Shown piece by piece: positions 34,586-43,544 of a stretch of 64,000 nt of DNA. The notes beneath the pieces were generated by a model. It was not told the DNA's origin and searched no databases. It saw only the letters and a list, made by a program, of their open reading frames with translations. Each line of letters begins with the position of its first letter. The first letter of the stretch is position 1. The position numbers and the translations under genes were made by a program. The stretch is from Bradyrhizobium sp. PSBB068 (lineage in GTDB: Bacteria; Pseudomonadota; Alphaproteobacteria; Rhizobiales; Xanthobacteraceae): positions 7,450,001-7,514,000 of the forward strand of contig CP069300.1 of the NCBI GenBank assembly GCA_016839165.1. Direction: 5' to 3'.

Positions 34586-37500
34586 ATGAACGACCTTTCT
34601 CCGATCGCGGCCGACCAGGCCGCGCCACTGTCGCCTGTTCCTCATCCTGACGCGGCCGGCGCGATCATCGCCGCCGCAGAGCGACTCCTACCTTACCTCG
34701 AGCGCGGCCAGCGCATCGATGCCGCGATCCTACGCGCCGCCATGGAAGCGGCCTTCGGCGCTTCCGACGCTTCTGGCGCCTGGGACTGGAAAACGGCCTA
34801 CGAATCCTGCGAGGCGGCGACCATCCTCTTCCTGCGCAAATACGGAAAGGCGCTGTTCCGCAAAGCCGACTCTCCGGGTTTGCGTCTTTCCGCCCTGGCC
34901 AAGATCACCGGCCTGCTTCCCGCCCACACCCGCCGCTCGTCCGAGAGCGAGGCTTTCCAACAGTTCTCGACGCCGACCCCCCTCGGCCTGGCGGCCCTGA
35001 CTGCGGCCGCCATCGGGCCGACGGATCGCGTGCTTGAGCCCTCGGCCGGCACCGGACTCCTCGCCATCCTGGCCGAGATCGCCGGCGGCGCACTCGTCCT
35101 GAACGAGCTGGCCGAGGTCCGGGCGACGCTGCTTTCCTCTCTCTTTCCGGCCGTCACCGTCACGCGCTTCGACGCCGCCCAGATCGACGATCACCTCGAT
35201 CCGGCCATCGTCCCGAGCGTCGTGCTGATGAACCCGCCCTTCTCGGCGATGGCCAATGTGGCTGGCCGTATGGCCGATACCACCTATCGCCACATCGCCT
35301 CGGCCCTCGCGCGCTTGGCCGAGGGCGGGCGGCTGGTGGCGATCAGCGGCGCGAACTTTTCCCCCGACGCTCCGGCTTGGCGCGACGCCTTCGCCCGACT
35401 GCAGGAGCGCGGCCGCATCGTCTTCACCGCCGCGATCGATGGGGCGGTCTATGCCAAGCACGGCACGAGCATCGACACGCGGCTGATCGTCCTCGACAAG
35501 GTGCCGGCTGACGACCCGTCCGCGTTACCGGCGTCACGGGGCATGGCGCCCGACGTCGCCACGTTGCTGAGCTGGATCGCGGAGCACATTCCGGCGCGTC
35601 TGACGCTCGCGCCCAGCCTCGCCATCCCCGTGTCGGCCGCCGCCGCACCGCGGACGGTGCGCGGCTATCTCGCCCGTGTTGCAGCGGCGCAGCCGGCCAA
35701 GCCGTCTGTCGCCGATCCGGAGGCGGTCGATCTCGCCTACGAGACCATCGACTGGACGCCGCCCGAGGGCGCGCATCTCAGCGATGCGATCTATGAGGAA
35801 TACCGGCTCCAATCGATCCGGATTCCCGGAGCCCAGGCCCATCCCACCAAGCTGGTGCAATCCGCCGCCATGTCCTCGGTCGCGCCGCCGAAGCCGAGCT
35901 ACCGGCCGCGCCTCCCGATCAGTCTCGTCAGCGAGGCCGTCCTGTCCGACGCCCAGCTCGAGACGGTGATCTATGCCGGCGAGGCACATGGCGACTATCT
36001 CGCCGGCGCGTGGACAGTGGACGAAACCTTCGATCTCGTCGCCGCCGCCCGTGACGATGCGCTGAATGCCGTCCGCTTTCGCCGGGGCTTCATGCTGGGC
36101 GACGGCACCGGGGCCGGCAAAGGCCGCCAGTCGGCCGGCGTCATCCTGGACAACTGGCTGAAGGGCCGCCGCAAGGCAGTCTGGATCTCCAAGTCCGACA
36201 AGCTGCTCGAGGACGCGCAACGCGACTGGTCGGCCCTCGGCATGGAGCGCCTGCTCATCACGCCGCTATCGCGCTTCCCCCAAGGCAAGCCGATCCGGCT
36301 GACCGAAGGCGTCCTATTTTTAACCTACGCTACGCTGCGGTCCGACGACCGCGGCGAGAAGCTTTCGCGCGTCCGCCAGATCGTCGAATGGTTGGGCGTC
36401 GACTTCGACGGAGTGATCATTTTCGACGAGAGCCATGCCATGCAGAACGCCGGTGGCGGCAAGGGCGACCGCGGCGATGTCGCGCCCTCGCAACAGGGCC
36501 GCGCGGGCTTGCGCCTGCAGCACGCGCTGCCCGACGCGCGCGTGGTCTATGTCTCGGCCACTGGCGCGACCACCGTCCACAATCTCGCCTATGCCCAGCG
36601 GCTCGGCCTCTGGGGAGGCGAGGACTTCCCCTTCGCCACCCGAGCCGAGTTCGTCGAGGCGATCGAGGATGGCGGTGTCGCCGCCATGGAAGTGCTCGCC
36701 CGCGATCTGCGTTCGCTCGGTCTCTACACGGCCCGCTCGCTCTCCTATGACGGCGTCGAATACGAGCTGGTCGAGCACTCGCTCACCGACGAGCAGCGCC
36801 GCATCTACGACGCCTATGCCGGCGCGTTCGCCATCATCCACAACCATCTCGACGCCGCGATGCAGGCCGCCAACATCACCGGCGAGACCGGCACGTTGAA
36901 CCGGCAGGCGAAGTCGGCGGCCCGCTCGGCTTTCGAGAGCGCCAAGCAGCGCTTCTTCGGCCACCTGCTGACCTCGATGAAGACGCCGACGCTGATCCGT
37001 TCGATCGATCAGGACCTCGCGAACGGCCACGCCGCCGTCATCCAGATCGTCTCGACCGGCGAGGCGTTGATGGAACGCAGGCTCGCCGAGATCCCGACCG
37101 AGGAATGGAGCGACGTTCGCGTCGACATCACACCGCGCGAGTACGTCCTCGACTATCTGGCCCATTCCTTCCCGGTGCAGCTCTACGAGCCGTTCACCGA
37201 CAGCGAGGGCAACCTCTCGTCGCGGCCCGTCTTCCGCGACGGCCAGCCGGTCGAGAGCCGCGAGGCCGTTGCCCGTCGCAACGAGCTGATCGAGCGGCTT
37301 GCTTCGCTGCCGCCAGTGCCCGGCGCGCTCGACCAGATCGTCCAGCGCTTCGGCACGGACCTCGTGGCCGAAGTGACCGGACGCTCGCGCCGCGTGGTGC
37401 GCAAGGGCGACCGCCTCGTCGTCGAGAACCGCGCCGCCTCCGCCAATCTCGCCGAGACCGCCGCCTTCATGGACGACCTGAAGCGCATCCTCATCTTCTC

Positions 37501-38920
37501 GGAGGCGGGCGGGACGGGCCGCAGTTACCACGCCGAGCTGTCGGCGCGGAACCGTCGCCTGCGCGTCCACTATCTGCTCGAACCCGGCTGGAAGGCCGAC
37601 GCAGCGATCCAGGGCCTCGGGCGCACGAACCGCACCAACCAGGCGCAGCCGCCGCTCTTCCGGCCGATCGCCACGGATGTGAAGGCCGAGAAGCGCTTCC
37701 TCTCGACCATCGCCCGTCGCTTGGACACGCTGGGCGCCATCACCCGCGGTCAGCGCCAGACCGGCGGACAGGGATTGTTCAGGCCCGAAGACAATCTGGA
37801 ATCGCACTACGCCCGCGACGCGCTGCGCCAGCTCTATCTACTGCTGGTGCGCGGCAAGATTGAAGATTGCTCGCTCCAGATGTTCGAGGACGCCACCGGC
37901 CTCAAACTGATGGACGCCAACGGCATCAAGGACGAGCTGCCGCCGATAACGACCTTCCTCAACCGCCTGCTGGCGCTCACCATCGAGCTTCAGGGCGTGC
38001 TGTTCACGGCGTTCGAGCAGTTGTTGAACGCCAAGATCGAGGGCGCCATCGCCAGCGGCGTCTATGACGTCGGCCTGGAGACGCTGCGGGCCGAGAGCTT
38101 CGTCGTCACCGATCGCCGCGCGATCTACACCCATCCCGCGACGGGCGCAGAGACCCGGTTGCTCACCATCACCGAGCGCCGGCGCAATCATCCGGTGACG
38201 CTGGACGACGCGCTCGATCACCTTGCCGATCCCCGCGCGATGCTGCTGATCAACGAGCGCTCGGGCCGGGCCGCCGTGCAGATCCCGGCGCCGAGCATGA
38301 TGCTCGACGACGGCGAGATCGAACGCCGCGTTCGGCTGATCCGGCCGATGGAGCATCATCACGCCTCGCTTAAGATGATGGACGAGAGCCGTTGGCAGGC
38401 GGCCGACCGCGAGGCTTTCGCCGCGACATGGGCTCGCGAAGTGTCGGAGGTGCCCGAGTTCGCCGACAGCACGATCCACATCGTCGCCGGCTTGCTGCTC
38501 CCAATCTGGAAGCGCATGCCAAACGAGTCGACGCGCGTCTATCGGCTACAGACCGACGCAGGCGAACGCATCATCGGCCGCAGGGTCTCAGCCGTTTGGG
38601 CAGCGAACGCCTCGTTGACCGGGGCGACCACCCTGACGCCGGATGCGGCCTTCGCGGCGCTGATCGAGGGGCGGACCGTCCTCGACCTTACCGACGGCCT
38701 GCAACTCCATCGGGTGCGCGTCATGGGCGCTCACCGCATCGAGCTGTCTGGCTTCGCCGACGCGATGCGCGACCGCCTGCGCGCCTACGGCCTCTTCAGC
38801 GAGATCATCTCCTGGAAGCTGCGCATGTTCGTGCCGACCGATGCGAACGGCGCCGGGGTGCTCGCGAAGGTGCTCGACCACTATCCGGTCGAGCGTATCG
38901 GCGAGCGGGCGGCTGCGTGA
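34586..38920 (+). CDS. Strawberry notch-type methyltransferase-helicase
   Basis: The 1,444-residue product has an N-terminal class I SAM methyltransferase domain with VLEPSAGTGLLAI (about 149-161) and VVLMNPPFSAM (about 211-221). A strawberry notch (SBNO) superfamily 2 helicase follows, with GDGTGAGKGRQ (about 504-514), DESHAMQNAGG (about 613-623) and GLGRTNRTNQAQPP (about 1,010-1,023). The NPPF motif predicts N6-adenine (or N4-cytosine) methylation. Such fusions are backbone genes of alphaproteobacterial ICEs and may shield or remodel transferred DNA; this role is inferred. ATG 34,586 follows the structured leader. Confidence 0.87.
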   Translation: MNDLSPIAADQAAPLSPVPHPDAAGAIIAAAERLLPYLERGQRIDAAILRAAMEAAFGASDASGAWDWKTAYESCEAATILFLRKYGKALFRKADSPGLRLSALAKITGLLPAHTRRSSESEAFQQFSTPTPLGLAALTAAAIGPTDRVLEPSAGTGLLAILAEIAGGALVLNELAEVRATLLSSLFPAVTVTRFDAAQIDDHLDPAIVPSVVLMNPPFSAMANVAGRMADTTYRHIASALARLAEGGRLVAISGANFSPDAPAWRDAFARLQERGRIVFTAAIDGAVYAKHGTSIDTRLIVLDKVPADDPSALPASRGMAPDVATLLSWIAEHIPARLTLAPSLAIPVSAAAAPRTVRGYLARVAAAQPAKPSVADPEAVDLAYETIDWTPPEGAHLSDAIYEEYRLQSIRIPGAQAHPTKLVQSAAMSSVAPPKPSYRPRLPISLVSEAVLSDAQLETVIYAGEAHGDYLAGAWTVDETFDLVAAARDDALNAVRFRRGFMLGDGTGAGKGRQSAGVILDNWLKGRRKAVWISKSDKLLEDAQRDWSALGMERLLITPLSRFPQGKPIRLTEGVLFLTYATLRSDDRGEKLSRVRQIVEWLGVDFDGVIIFDESHAMQNAGGGKGDRGDVAPSQQGRAGLRLQHALPDARVVYVSATGATTVHNLAYAQRLGLWGGEDFPFATRAEFVEAIEDGGVAAMEVLARDLRSLGLYTARSLSYDGVEYELVEHSLTDEQRRIYDAYAGAFAIIHNHLDAAMQAANITGETGTLNRQAKSAARSAFESAKQRFFGHLLTSMKTPTLIRSIDQDLANGHAAVIQIVSTGEALMERRLAEIPTEEWSDVRVDITPREYVLDYLAHSFPVQLYEPFTDSEGNLSSRPVFRDGQPVESREAVARRNELIERLASLPPVPGALDQIVQRFGTDLVAEVTGRSRRVVRKGDRLVVENRAASANLAETAAFMDDLKRILIFSEAGGTGRSYHAELSARNRRLRVHYLLEPGWKADAAIQGLGRTNRTNQAQPPLFRPIATDVKAEKRFLSTIARRLDTLGAITRGQRQTGGQGLFRPEDNLESHYARDALRQLYLLLVRGKIEDCSLQMFEDATGLKLMDANGIKDELPPITTFLNRLLALTIELQGVLFTAFEQLLNAKIEGAIASGVYDVGLETLRAESFVVTDRRAIYTHPATGAETRLLTITERRRNHPVTLDDALDHLADPRAMLLINERSGRAAVQIPAPSMMLDDGEIERRVRLIRPMEHHHASLKMMDESRWQAADREAFAATWAREVSEVPEFADSTIHIVAGLLLPIWKRMPNESTRVYRLQTDAGERIIGRRVSAVWAANASLTGATTLTPDAAFAALIEGRTVLDLTDGLQLHRVRVMGAHRIELSGFADAMRDRLRAYGLFSEIISWKLRMFVPTDANGAGVLAKVLDHYPVERIGERAAA

Positions 38921-39975
38921 TGGCGCGCCACGAGGCGTCCGAACTGACACAGCGTCTCGCGCGCGAGGCCGAGGCGGTGTGTCGCCACTACCTCTCTGCT
39001 GGACGGCGGGAGGGCCGTTACTGGCTGGTGGGCGATGTGCGCAACACGCCTGGCCGCTCGATGTTCGTCCGGCTCAAGGAATCGGTGAAAGGACCGGCCG
39101 GAAAATGGACTGACGCGGCGACCGGCGAGCATGGCGACCTGCTGGACGTGATCCGCGAAAGCTGCGGCCTGATCGACTTCAAGGACGTTGCCAACGAGGC
39201 GCGAACCTTCCTCAGCCTCCCGCACCCAGAGCCGGAACCGGATCGCTCCCGATTACGCGCACCAAGCGCCCCTACCGGATCGCCGGAGGCGGCACGTCGA
39301 TTGTTCGCCATGTCGGAGCCGATTTCTCGGACTCACGTAGAAACGTATCTCCGTAATCGCGGCATTACGGCTTTGCACGGAACCGGAAGCCTGCGCTTCC
39401 ACCCGCGCTGCTACTATCGGCCGGATGAGCACAGCCCCACCGAGACCTGGCCGGCGATGATCGCCTCCGTCACCGATCTCGCGGGCCATCTCACCGGGGC
39501 GCATCGCACCTGGCTCGATCCGGGCGGCTTCTCCGAGGCGACGCTCGGCAAGGCGCCGATCGACACCCCGAGGCGGGCGATGGGCGAACTGCTCGGTCAC
39601 GCTGTTCGCTTCGGTGTGGCGGGCGAGGTGATGGCGGCTGGCGAGGGCATCGAGACGATGCTGTCGCTCAGGTGCGTGCTGCCCGCAATGCCAATGGTCG
39701 CAGCCCTCTCGGCGGCGCATCTCTCGGCCATCTTGCTCCCGGACACATTGCGCCGGCTCTACATCGCCCGCGACGACGATCCTGCCGGTGACGGCGCGAT
39801 GGCGACGTTGATCGAACGCGCGCAGGAGGCCGGCATCGAGGCGATCGTGATCTCGCCACGGCTCGGGGACTTCAACGAGGATCTCCGCTTGCTCGGGATC
39901 GATGCGCTTCGGGCGGCAAGCCGCGTGCAGATCGCGGCGCAGGATGTCGCCCGCTTCATGGATCTGGCGGCATAG
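38920..39975 (+). CDS. Toprim-domain protein, primase-like (DUF7146-type)
   Basis: This 351-residue protein has an N-terminal helical domain (YWLVGDVRNTPGRSMFVRL, KWTDAATGEHGDLLDVI) of the DUF7146 kind, then a Toprim domain (about 225-330). The Toprim signatures are VMAAGEGIETMLSL (catalytic Glu) and LYIARDDDPAGDGA (DxD). It lacks a recognisable zinc finger, so it is a relative of, not a complete, DnaG-type primase. Start and the preceding stop share one base, so it is translationally coupled to the helicase. Together they suggest DNA replication or repair after transfer. Confidence 0.8.
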   Translation: MARHEASELTQRLAREAEAVCRHYLSAGRREGRYWLVGDVRNTPGRSMFVRLKESVKGPAGKWTDAATGEHGDLLDVIRESCGLIDFKDVANEARTFLSLPHPEPEPDRSRLRAPSAPTGSPEAARRLFAMSEPISRTHVETYLRNRGITALHGTGSLRFHPRCYYRPDEHSPTETWPAMIASVTDLAGHLTGAHRTWLDPGGFSEATLGKAPIDTPRRAMGELLGHAVRFGVAGEVMAAGEGIETMLSLRCVLPAMPMVAALSAAHLSAILLPDTLRRLYIARDDDPAGDGAMATLIERAQEAGIEAIVISPRLGDFNEDLRLLGIDALRAASRVQIAAQDVARFMDLAA

Positions 39976-40300
39976 CCGAAACGGGGATGGGGCGCGGCAG
40001 CGTCGTCGCCATAGGGTCGGCGGTCATGCTTTCCGTCAGCGTCGGAGAGGACCACGCCCACGGCCTTCTGAGAGGGCGATCGGGCGGCAAGCGGCCTGGA
40101 CCGGCAACCTTGTGGGCCGACTATTTTCCGTCGGCGGCCGAGGCCGCCTTTACATCGCGAGACAAAATAGTCGGCCCTCTTCGGTCCTCCGCCGAGGCTC
40201 CGGCCCTCCGCTTCGCTGCGGGTGCAAGTCCATTCCGCCCGCCGCCTTCGTCGCCATGAAGGCCGCGATGGGCGCGGCCGATCCGACGAGGAAAGCCGCG
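39976..40300. other. Intergenic region with nested palindromes
   Basis: No gene is seen in these 325 bases; an in-frame ATG at 40,256 upstream of the DUF2493 gene lacks a ribosome site. The notable content is the nested inverted repeat at 40,114-40,177. The flanking sequence is G+C-rich. Confidence 0.6.
40114..40177. repeat. Nested perfect inverted repeats
   Basis: GGGCCGACTATTTT (40,114-40,127) is perfectly complementary to AAAATAGTCGGCCC (40,164-40,177). Inside lies a second perfect hairpin, GGCGGCC (40,133-40,139) with GGCCGCC (40,142-40,148). It could be an extruding cruciform, a bidirectional terminator, a transfer or partition site, or a small non-autonomous element. No target duplication is evident. 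Confidence 0.7.
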
Positions 40301-41230
40301 ATGACCACCGACCACGACGACCAATTCGAGCCGCACCACAGCTCATCCCCGACCGACCAGGTCCTCCACGAACTCCAGCTCTATGGCTACCGCCCCTTCC
40401 ACGACGAGCCCGACCCCAGGCCGCTTCCCGAAGCACAGATCCTCGCCGGCAGCATCTCCGACATCTTCGACGCCCTCGTGGTGGCGCTTGCTGACACCCG
40501 CCTCGAACCCGACCTCGAGGACCTGCTCTGGTCCACGGTGAACGTCTTTCACCGGGCCATCGACCGGATCGAACGCGACCTCGACGATAACGAGCTGGCG
40601 CAGCAACGGTCCCAGCGCGAACAGGACGGCAGTGAGGTCAAGTCCGTCGAACTGGAGCGCCTGACGGCGGAAGGGCAGACGCTGATCGAACGCCGCAACG
40701 CCTTCGAGCTGATGCGCGACCAGGCCGCCGACCAATTCGAGCACCACACCCACTCAGCTTGGCGGCCCCGCAACGGGTCGAAGGTCAACCATCGCAACCT
40801 CACCGCGGCGATGATCGACAGCCGCGACTTCCTGGCGGCGAAGAGGCGCGCCGACAACCAGGTGCTTCTGCCCGCGGGGCCGAAGGTGGCTCTGACCGGC
40901 GGGCTCGACTTCAACGATTACCGGCTGGTCTGGGCCAAGCTCGATCAGGTCCACGCCAAGCACCCGGACATGGTGCTGCTGCACGGCGGCTCGCCCAAGG
41001 GCGCCGAGCTGATCGCCGCCAAATGGGCCGACAACCGCAAGGTCCCGCAGATCGCCTTCAAGCCCGACTGGACGAAACACGCCAAGGCCGCGCCGTTCAA
41101 GCGCAATGACGCCTTGCTGGAGGTCCTGCCGATCGGGTTGATGCACTTCCCCGGCACCGGCATCCAGGACAACCTCGCCGACAAGGCCAAGAAGCTCGGC
41201 ATCCCGGTCTGGAAATTCGGCGGCGCGTGA
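40301..41230 (+). CDS. DUF2493 domain protein
   Basis: The C-terminal third of this 309-residue protein (about 190-309) is DUF2493: VALTGGLDFNDYRLVWAKLD, LLHGGSPKGAELIAAKWA and VPQIAFKPDWTKHAKAAPFKRND. This Rossmann-like SLOG-related fold has the GGS/PKGAE motif expected to bind a nucleotide-like ligand. The N-terminal two thirds is helical and acidic. GAGGAAA about 8 bp upstream favours ATG 40,301. The relation of DUF2493 to SLOG domains, known from nucleotide-signal defence, makes it interesting, but the gene is common ICE backbone and its role is unknown. Confidence 0.82.
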   Translation: MTTDHDDQFEPHHSSSPTDQVLHELQLYGYRPFHDEPDPRPLPEAQILAGSISDIFDALVVALADTRLEPDLEDLLWSTVNVFHRAIDRIERDLDDNELAQQRSQREQDGSEVKSVELERLTAEGQTLIERRNAFELMRDQAADQFEHHTHSAWRPRNGSKVNHRNLTAAMIDSRDFLAAKRRADNQVLLPAGPKVALTGGLDFNDYRLVWAKLDQVHAKHPDMVLLHGGSPKGAELIAAKWADNRKVPQIAFKPDWTKHAKAAPFKRNDALLEVLPIGLMHFPGTGIQDNLADKAKKLGIPVWKFGGA

Positions 41231-41435
41231 GCGCCGCCTTACCCTTCATGCGTAGTGACGTGGATCCGCCGAGACGGATTATCGGCTTTCCGTAACGCCG
41301 CCTTTCATTCCGGTTCACCCGTGACGGCGTCCGGGCCGCACGAGCATAGTGCGCCAACTCCGTATCGTTCTCGATCAGGCCGTCGAGGAGCGCCTTCTTC
41401 ACCTGGTGCAGGTCGCGTCCCGTGAACTCCGCCAT
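41097..41435 (-). pseudogene. Probable shortened remnant of a small backbone gene
   Basis: The first 33 codons on the minus strand (from 41,435) read MAEFTGRDLHQVKKALLDGL then ENDTELAHYARAAR. This looks like a small ICE protein whose homologues, as I remember them, have about 25 more residues between LHQVKKAL and LLDGL. After about 41,330 the frame continues without conserved sequence and runs into the 3' end of the DUF2493 gene. An internal deletion and a lost stop codon would explain both. The gene may be non-functional. Confidence 0.35.
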
Positions 41436-41756
41436 GCCGCATGCCTCAACCATCATGTCGACTCGTTAGGGCAGCTTAGCCGATCGGTCAGCGCACCGTG
41501 AGGACAACGAAGTTCCGCGCACGGTCATCGAAGGGCTCCGAGAGGCGACTCCTGCGGGCGGGCGCCACCCCGCGTCTATCTGCGCTGATCCTTGGTCCGG
41601 CCAAGGGCCTGACGCCATCAACCCGTGAAGGGTCGGCTTACGCTGAAGCGTGCCGCCGCTCTGTCTTCGCCTTCGCGGTGATTGCGGCCCTCGGCCGGAC
41701 ACATCGGGCGCCTGTCGCGCGGGGATGGCCCCCGCCTCAGCACAGGAGCCGGATCA
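41436..41756. other. No gene seen
   Basis: The stretch between the remnant above and the small gene at 41,757 has only short unconserved frames on both strands. The last 15 bases carry the ribosome site CAGGAG of the following gene. Confidence 0.5.
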
Positions 41757-41924
41757 ATGTCTCAAACCCTCGCACTCGCCAACGGCTGGAACCTCGCCAC
41801 CACCCTCATGGTCTGCGTCGTCGTCTTTCATGCTGACACTGGCAACTACGGCGTCATGCTGGCCGCCGAGTATGACGGCGATCCTGCCGCCGTCGTCCAC
41901 GAATTCGACCCCTTCCAATCATGA
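41757..41924 (+). CDS. Small conserved-looking protein, unknown
   Basis: A 55-residue product, MSQTLALANGWNLATTLMVC..., has an acidic C-terminal half (AAEYDGDPAAVVHEFDPF). A ribosome site (AGGAG, about 10 bp upstream) and in-phase third-position G+C support it, but no family is recognised. Confidence 0.45.
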   Translation: MSQTLALANGWNLATTLMVCVVVFHADTGNYGVMLAAEYDGDPAAVVHEFDPFQS

Positions 41925-41961
41925 AGGGGCGAACCGCCACGAATGCTGAACCTCAGAGCGC

Positions 41962-42042
41962 CAGCGGGATTTCTGCTCCCGCTGACGCCCGTTTGCGGCT
42001 ATATTCGCGGTCGCGCCGTGGTGGTGGTGGAAGGCGCGACCG
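41962..42042 (+). promoter_or_regulatory. Two hairpins ahead of membrane-protein gene
   Basis: CAGCGGGA (41,962-41,969) pairs with TCCCGCTG (41,977-41,984). CGGTCGCGCC (42,008-42,017) pairs with GGCGCGACCG (42,033-42,042). Together they fill most of the gap between two genes and could be terminator plus leader. T-runs are weak. Confidence 0.45.
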
Positions 42043-42072
42043 TCAGACTTTTATCTCACGGAGCGCACCGCC

Positions 42073-42513
42073 ATGATCATCTTTGGACCACTGCTCGTCA
42101 TCGTCGGCATCGGCTTCTTCTGCTGGCTGCTGTTCAACCTCGCTGTCTTCGCACTGCCCTTTTTCGCCGGCCTGACGATCGGCGTCTGGGCCTTCCACAC
42201 TGGAGCCGGCGTGCTCGGCGGCATCGCGGTGGGTGTCGTGGCCGGCGGCATAACCTTTGGCCTTGGGCAACTCGCGCTCGCCTTTGTGCCGTGGACTTGG
42301 CTTCGGCTTTTGATCGTCCTCCTCTACGTCGCGCCCGCCACCGTCGCCGGCTACTGCGCCACGCATGGAATCGCCCAGATGGCGATGCCTTCACCCACCT
42401 GGCAGACTATCTTCGCCATCGTGGGCGCGATCGCCGTCAGCGTCACGGCGTTCGTCCGTTTCACCGGAATGGCCGCGCCCGGACCGGCCGGACAGGGCTT
42501 GGCGCGGGGCTGA
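42073..42513 (+). CDS. Small polytopic membrane protein
   Basis: This 146-residue protein has about four to five hydrophobic segments: residues 2-20 and 22-45, Gly-rich 47-70, 72-95 and 108-128. Loops are short and the tail is Gly/Pro-rich. It recurs in this position in related ICE backbones as far as I recall. It may affect the cell envelope during transfer or entry exclusion, but this is a guess. Confidence 0.65.
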   Translation: MIIFGPLLVIVGIGFFCWLLFNLAVFALPFFAGLTIGVWAFHTGAGVLGGIAVGVVAGGITFGLGQLALAFVPWTWLRLLIVLLYVAPATVAGYCATHGIAQMAMPSPTWQTIFAIVGAIAVSVTAFVRFTGMAAPGPAGQGLARG

Positions 42514-43107
42514 CACCGTCGCGTCGGCGGGGCTGGGTCAGATCAGGCATCCGGCACGCCCGCAGTCCCCGTCATCGAAGCTGACCAGAGAGCGGCTTCG
42601 GCGGTGAAGTTCAGCCCGCCATCGCAGAGTGGCCGGAGTCATGGCGGTCGTCTGGGCACTTGGACCAGATGGCGACGCCTGCGAAACCCGGTCAACGGGT
42701 CGCATGAAATGGAGCGTGCAGCCTGAGCTTGGGCTTCGAAACGGAAAATCCGTTGGCAGCCAGGACAGGGCTCGGATCGCCGTCGCTTTCACCGGCCGGA
42801 GCTTGCGGCGGCTCGATAATCGCCATGTTCCCCTTGATGTCGGCTCTGTCAGGCCGAGCGCACCCAACGGCCTCTTCGATGGACTGATCTGGCCGAAGGC
42901 CGGCTAAAGCCTCGACCGCCTAAGGCGCAACAGCGGCGTCACAACTTTCTTCCCCTGCCGGCTGCGCCGTCATTCCTCGCGAAACAAGAAAGTTCCTCCT
43001 TTGCTGTCGAGCCCCTTCGGGGTGCGCCGTCGATCGCCCCCGGCCTGTCGATCACCATCGAGGCCGCAATGGTGCGGGCTCGGAAACAGAGATCAAGGAG
43101 AACCGCC
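42514..43107. other. Intergenic region with inverted repeat before DUF736 gene
   Basis: About 590 bases hold no supported gene; frames at 42,629-42,907 (plus) and 42,538-42,867 (minus) lack conserved sequence and ribosome sites. A 9-bp inverted repeat lies at 42,943-42,994. The last 20 bases carry the ribosome site AAGGAG of the next gene. Confidence 0.5.
42943..42994. repeat. Inverted repeat AACTTTCTT / AAGAAAGTT
   Basis: AACTTTCTT (42,943-42,951) and its exact complement AAGAAAGTT (42,986-42,994) flank a 34-bp G+C-rich segment. The A+T-rich arms stand out in G+C-rich DNA, and the arrangement is like the nested repeat at 40,114. Confidence 0.6.
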
Positions 43108-43434
43108 ATGGCGACCATCGGCACCTTCAAGAAGACCGGCTCGAACGAATTCACCGGCGAAATCGTCACCCTCTCGCTCCAGGCCAAGAACGTCCGGATC
43201 GTCCCCGAAACCACCCGCTCAGGCGACAACAGCCCCAGCCATCGCGTCTATGTCGGCCGGGTCGAGATCGGCGCCGCCTGGGCCAAGCGCTCCAACGAAG
43301 GCCGCGACTATCTGGGCCTCAAGCTCGACGATCCGAGCTTCACCGCCCCGATCTTCGCCAACCTGTTCGATGACGAGGACGGCGAGGGCTACAGCCTGAT
43401 CTGGTCCCGCCCCAACGGCCGCCGGAGCGACTGA
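43108..43434 (+). CDS. DUF736 family protein
   Basis: This 108-residue DUF736 protein (MATIGTFKKTGSNEFTGEIV...) is one of the most constant small genes of alphaproteobacterial conjugative elements. It is predicted all-beta (SHRVYVGRVEIGAAW, YLGLKLDDPSF). Function is unknown. A second, more diverged copy is at 48,769. AAGGAG lies 7 bp before the start, and a strong terminator follows. Confidence 0.88.
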   Translation: MATIGTFKKTGSNEFTGEIVTLSLQAKNVRIVPETTRSGDNSPSHRVYVGRVEIGAAWAKRSNEGRDYLGLKLDDPSFTAPIFANLFDDEDGEGYSLIWSRPNGRRSD

Positions 43435-43444
43435 CCTCCCTACA

Positions 43445-43484
43445 ATGCCCCGTCCGGCCGATCCGGGCGGGGCATCGACTTTTT
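43445..43484 (+). terminator. Strong Rho-independent terminator
   Basis: ATGCCCCGTCCGG (43,445-43,457) pairs with CCGGGCGGGGCAT (43,463-43,475), a 13-bp stem with one G-U and a five-base loop, followed by a T-run at 43,480-43,484. It ends the DUF736 transcript. Confidence 0.85.
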
Positions 43485-43544
43485 CGAGAGTTCCTGGGCC
43501 GCCATCGGCCCAGCTCGAACCCAGCGGCGCACGGGGCGAAGGCG

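Noticed and set aside
36320..37807. Long open frame opposite the strawberry notch gene (495 codons)
   Set aside because: High G+C creates long antisense frames; the sequence lacks any domain and the plus strand has clear helicase motifs.
42629..42907. 92-codon plus-strand gene in the gap before DUF736
   Set aside because: No ribosome site, no recognisable family, and composition like intergenic DNA.
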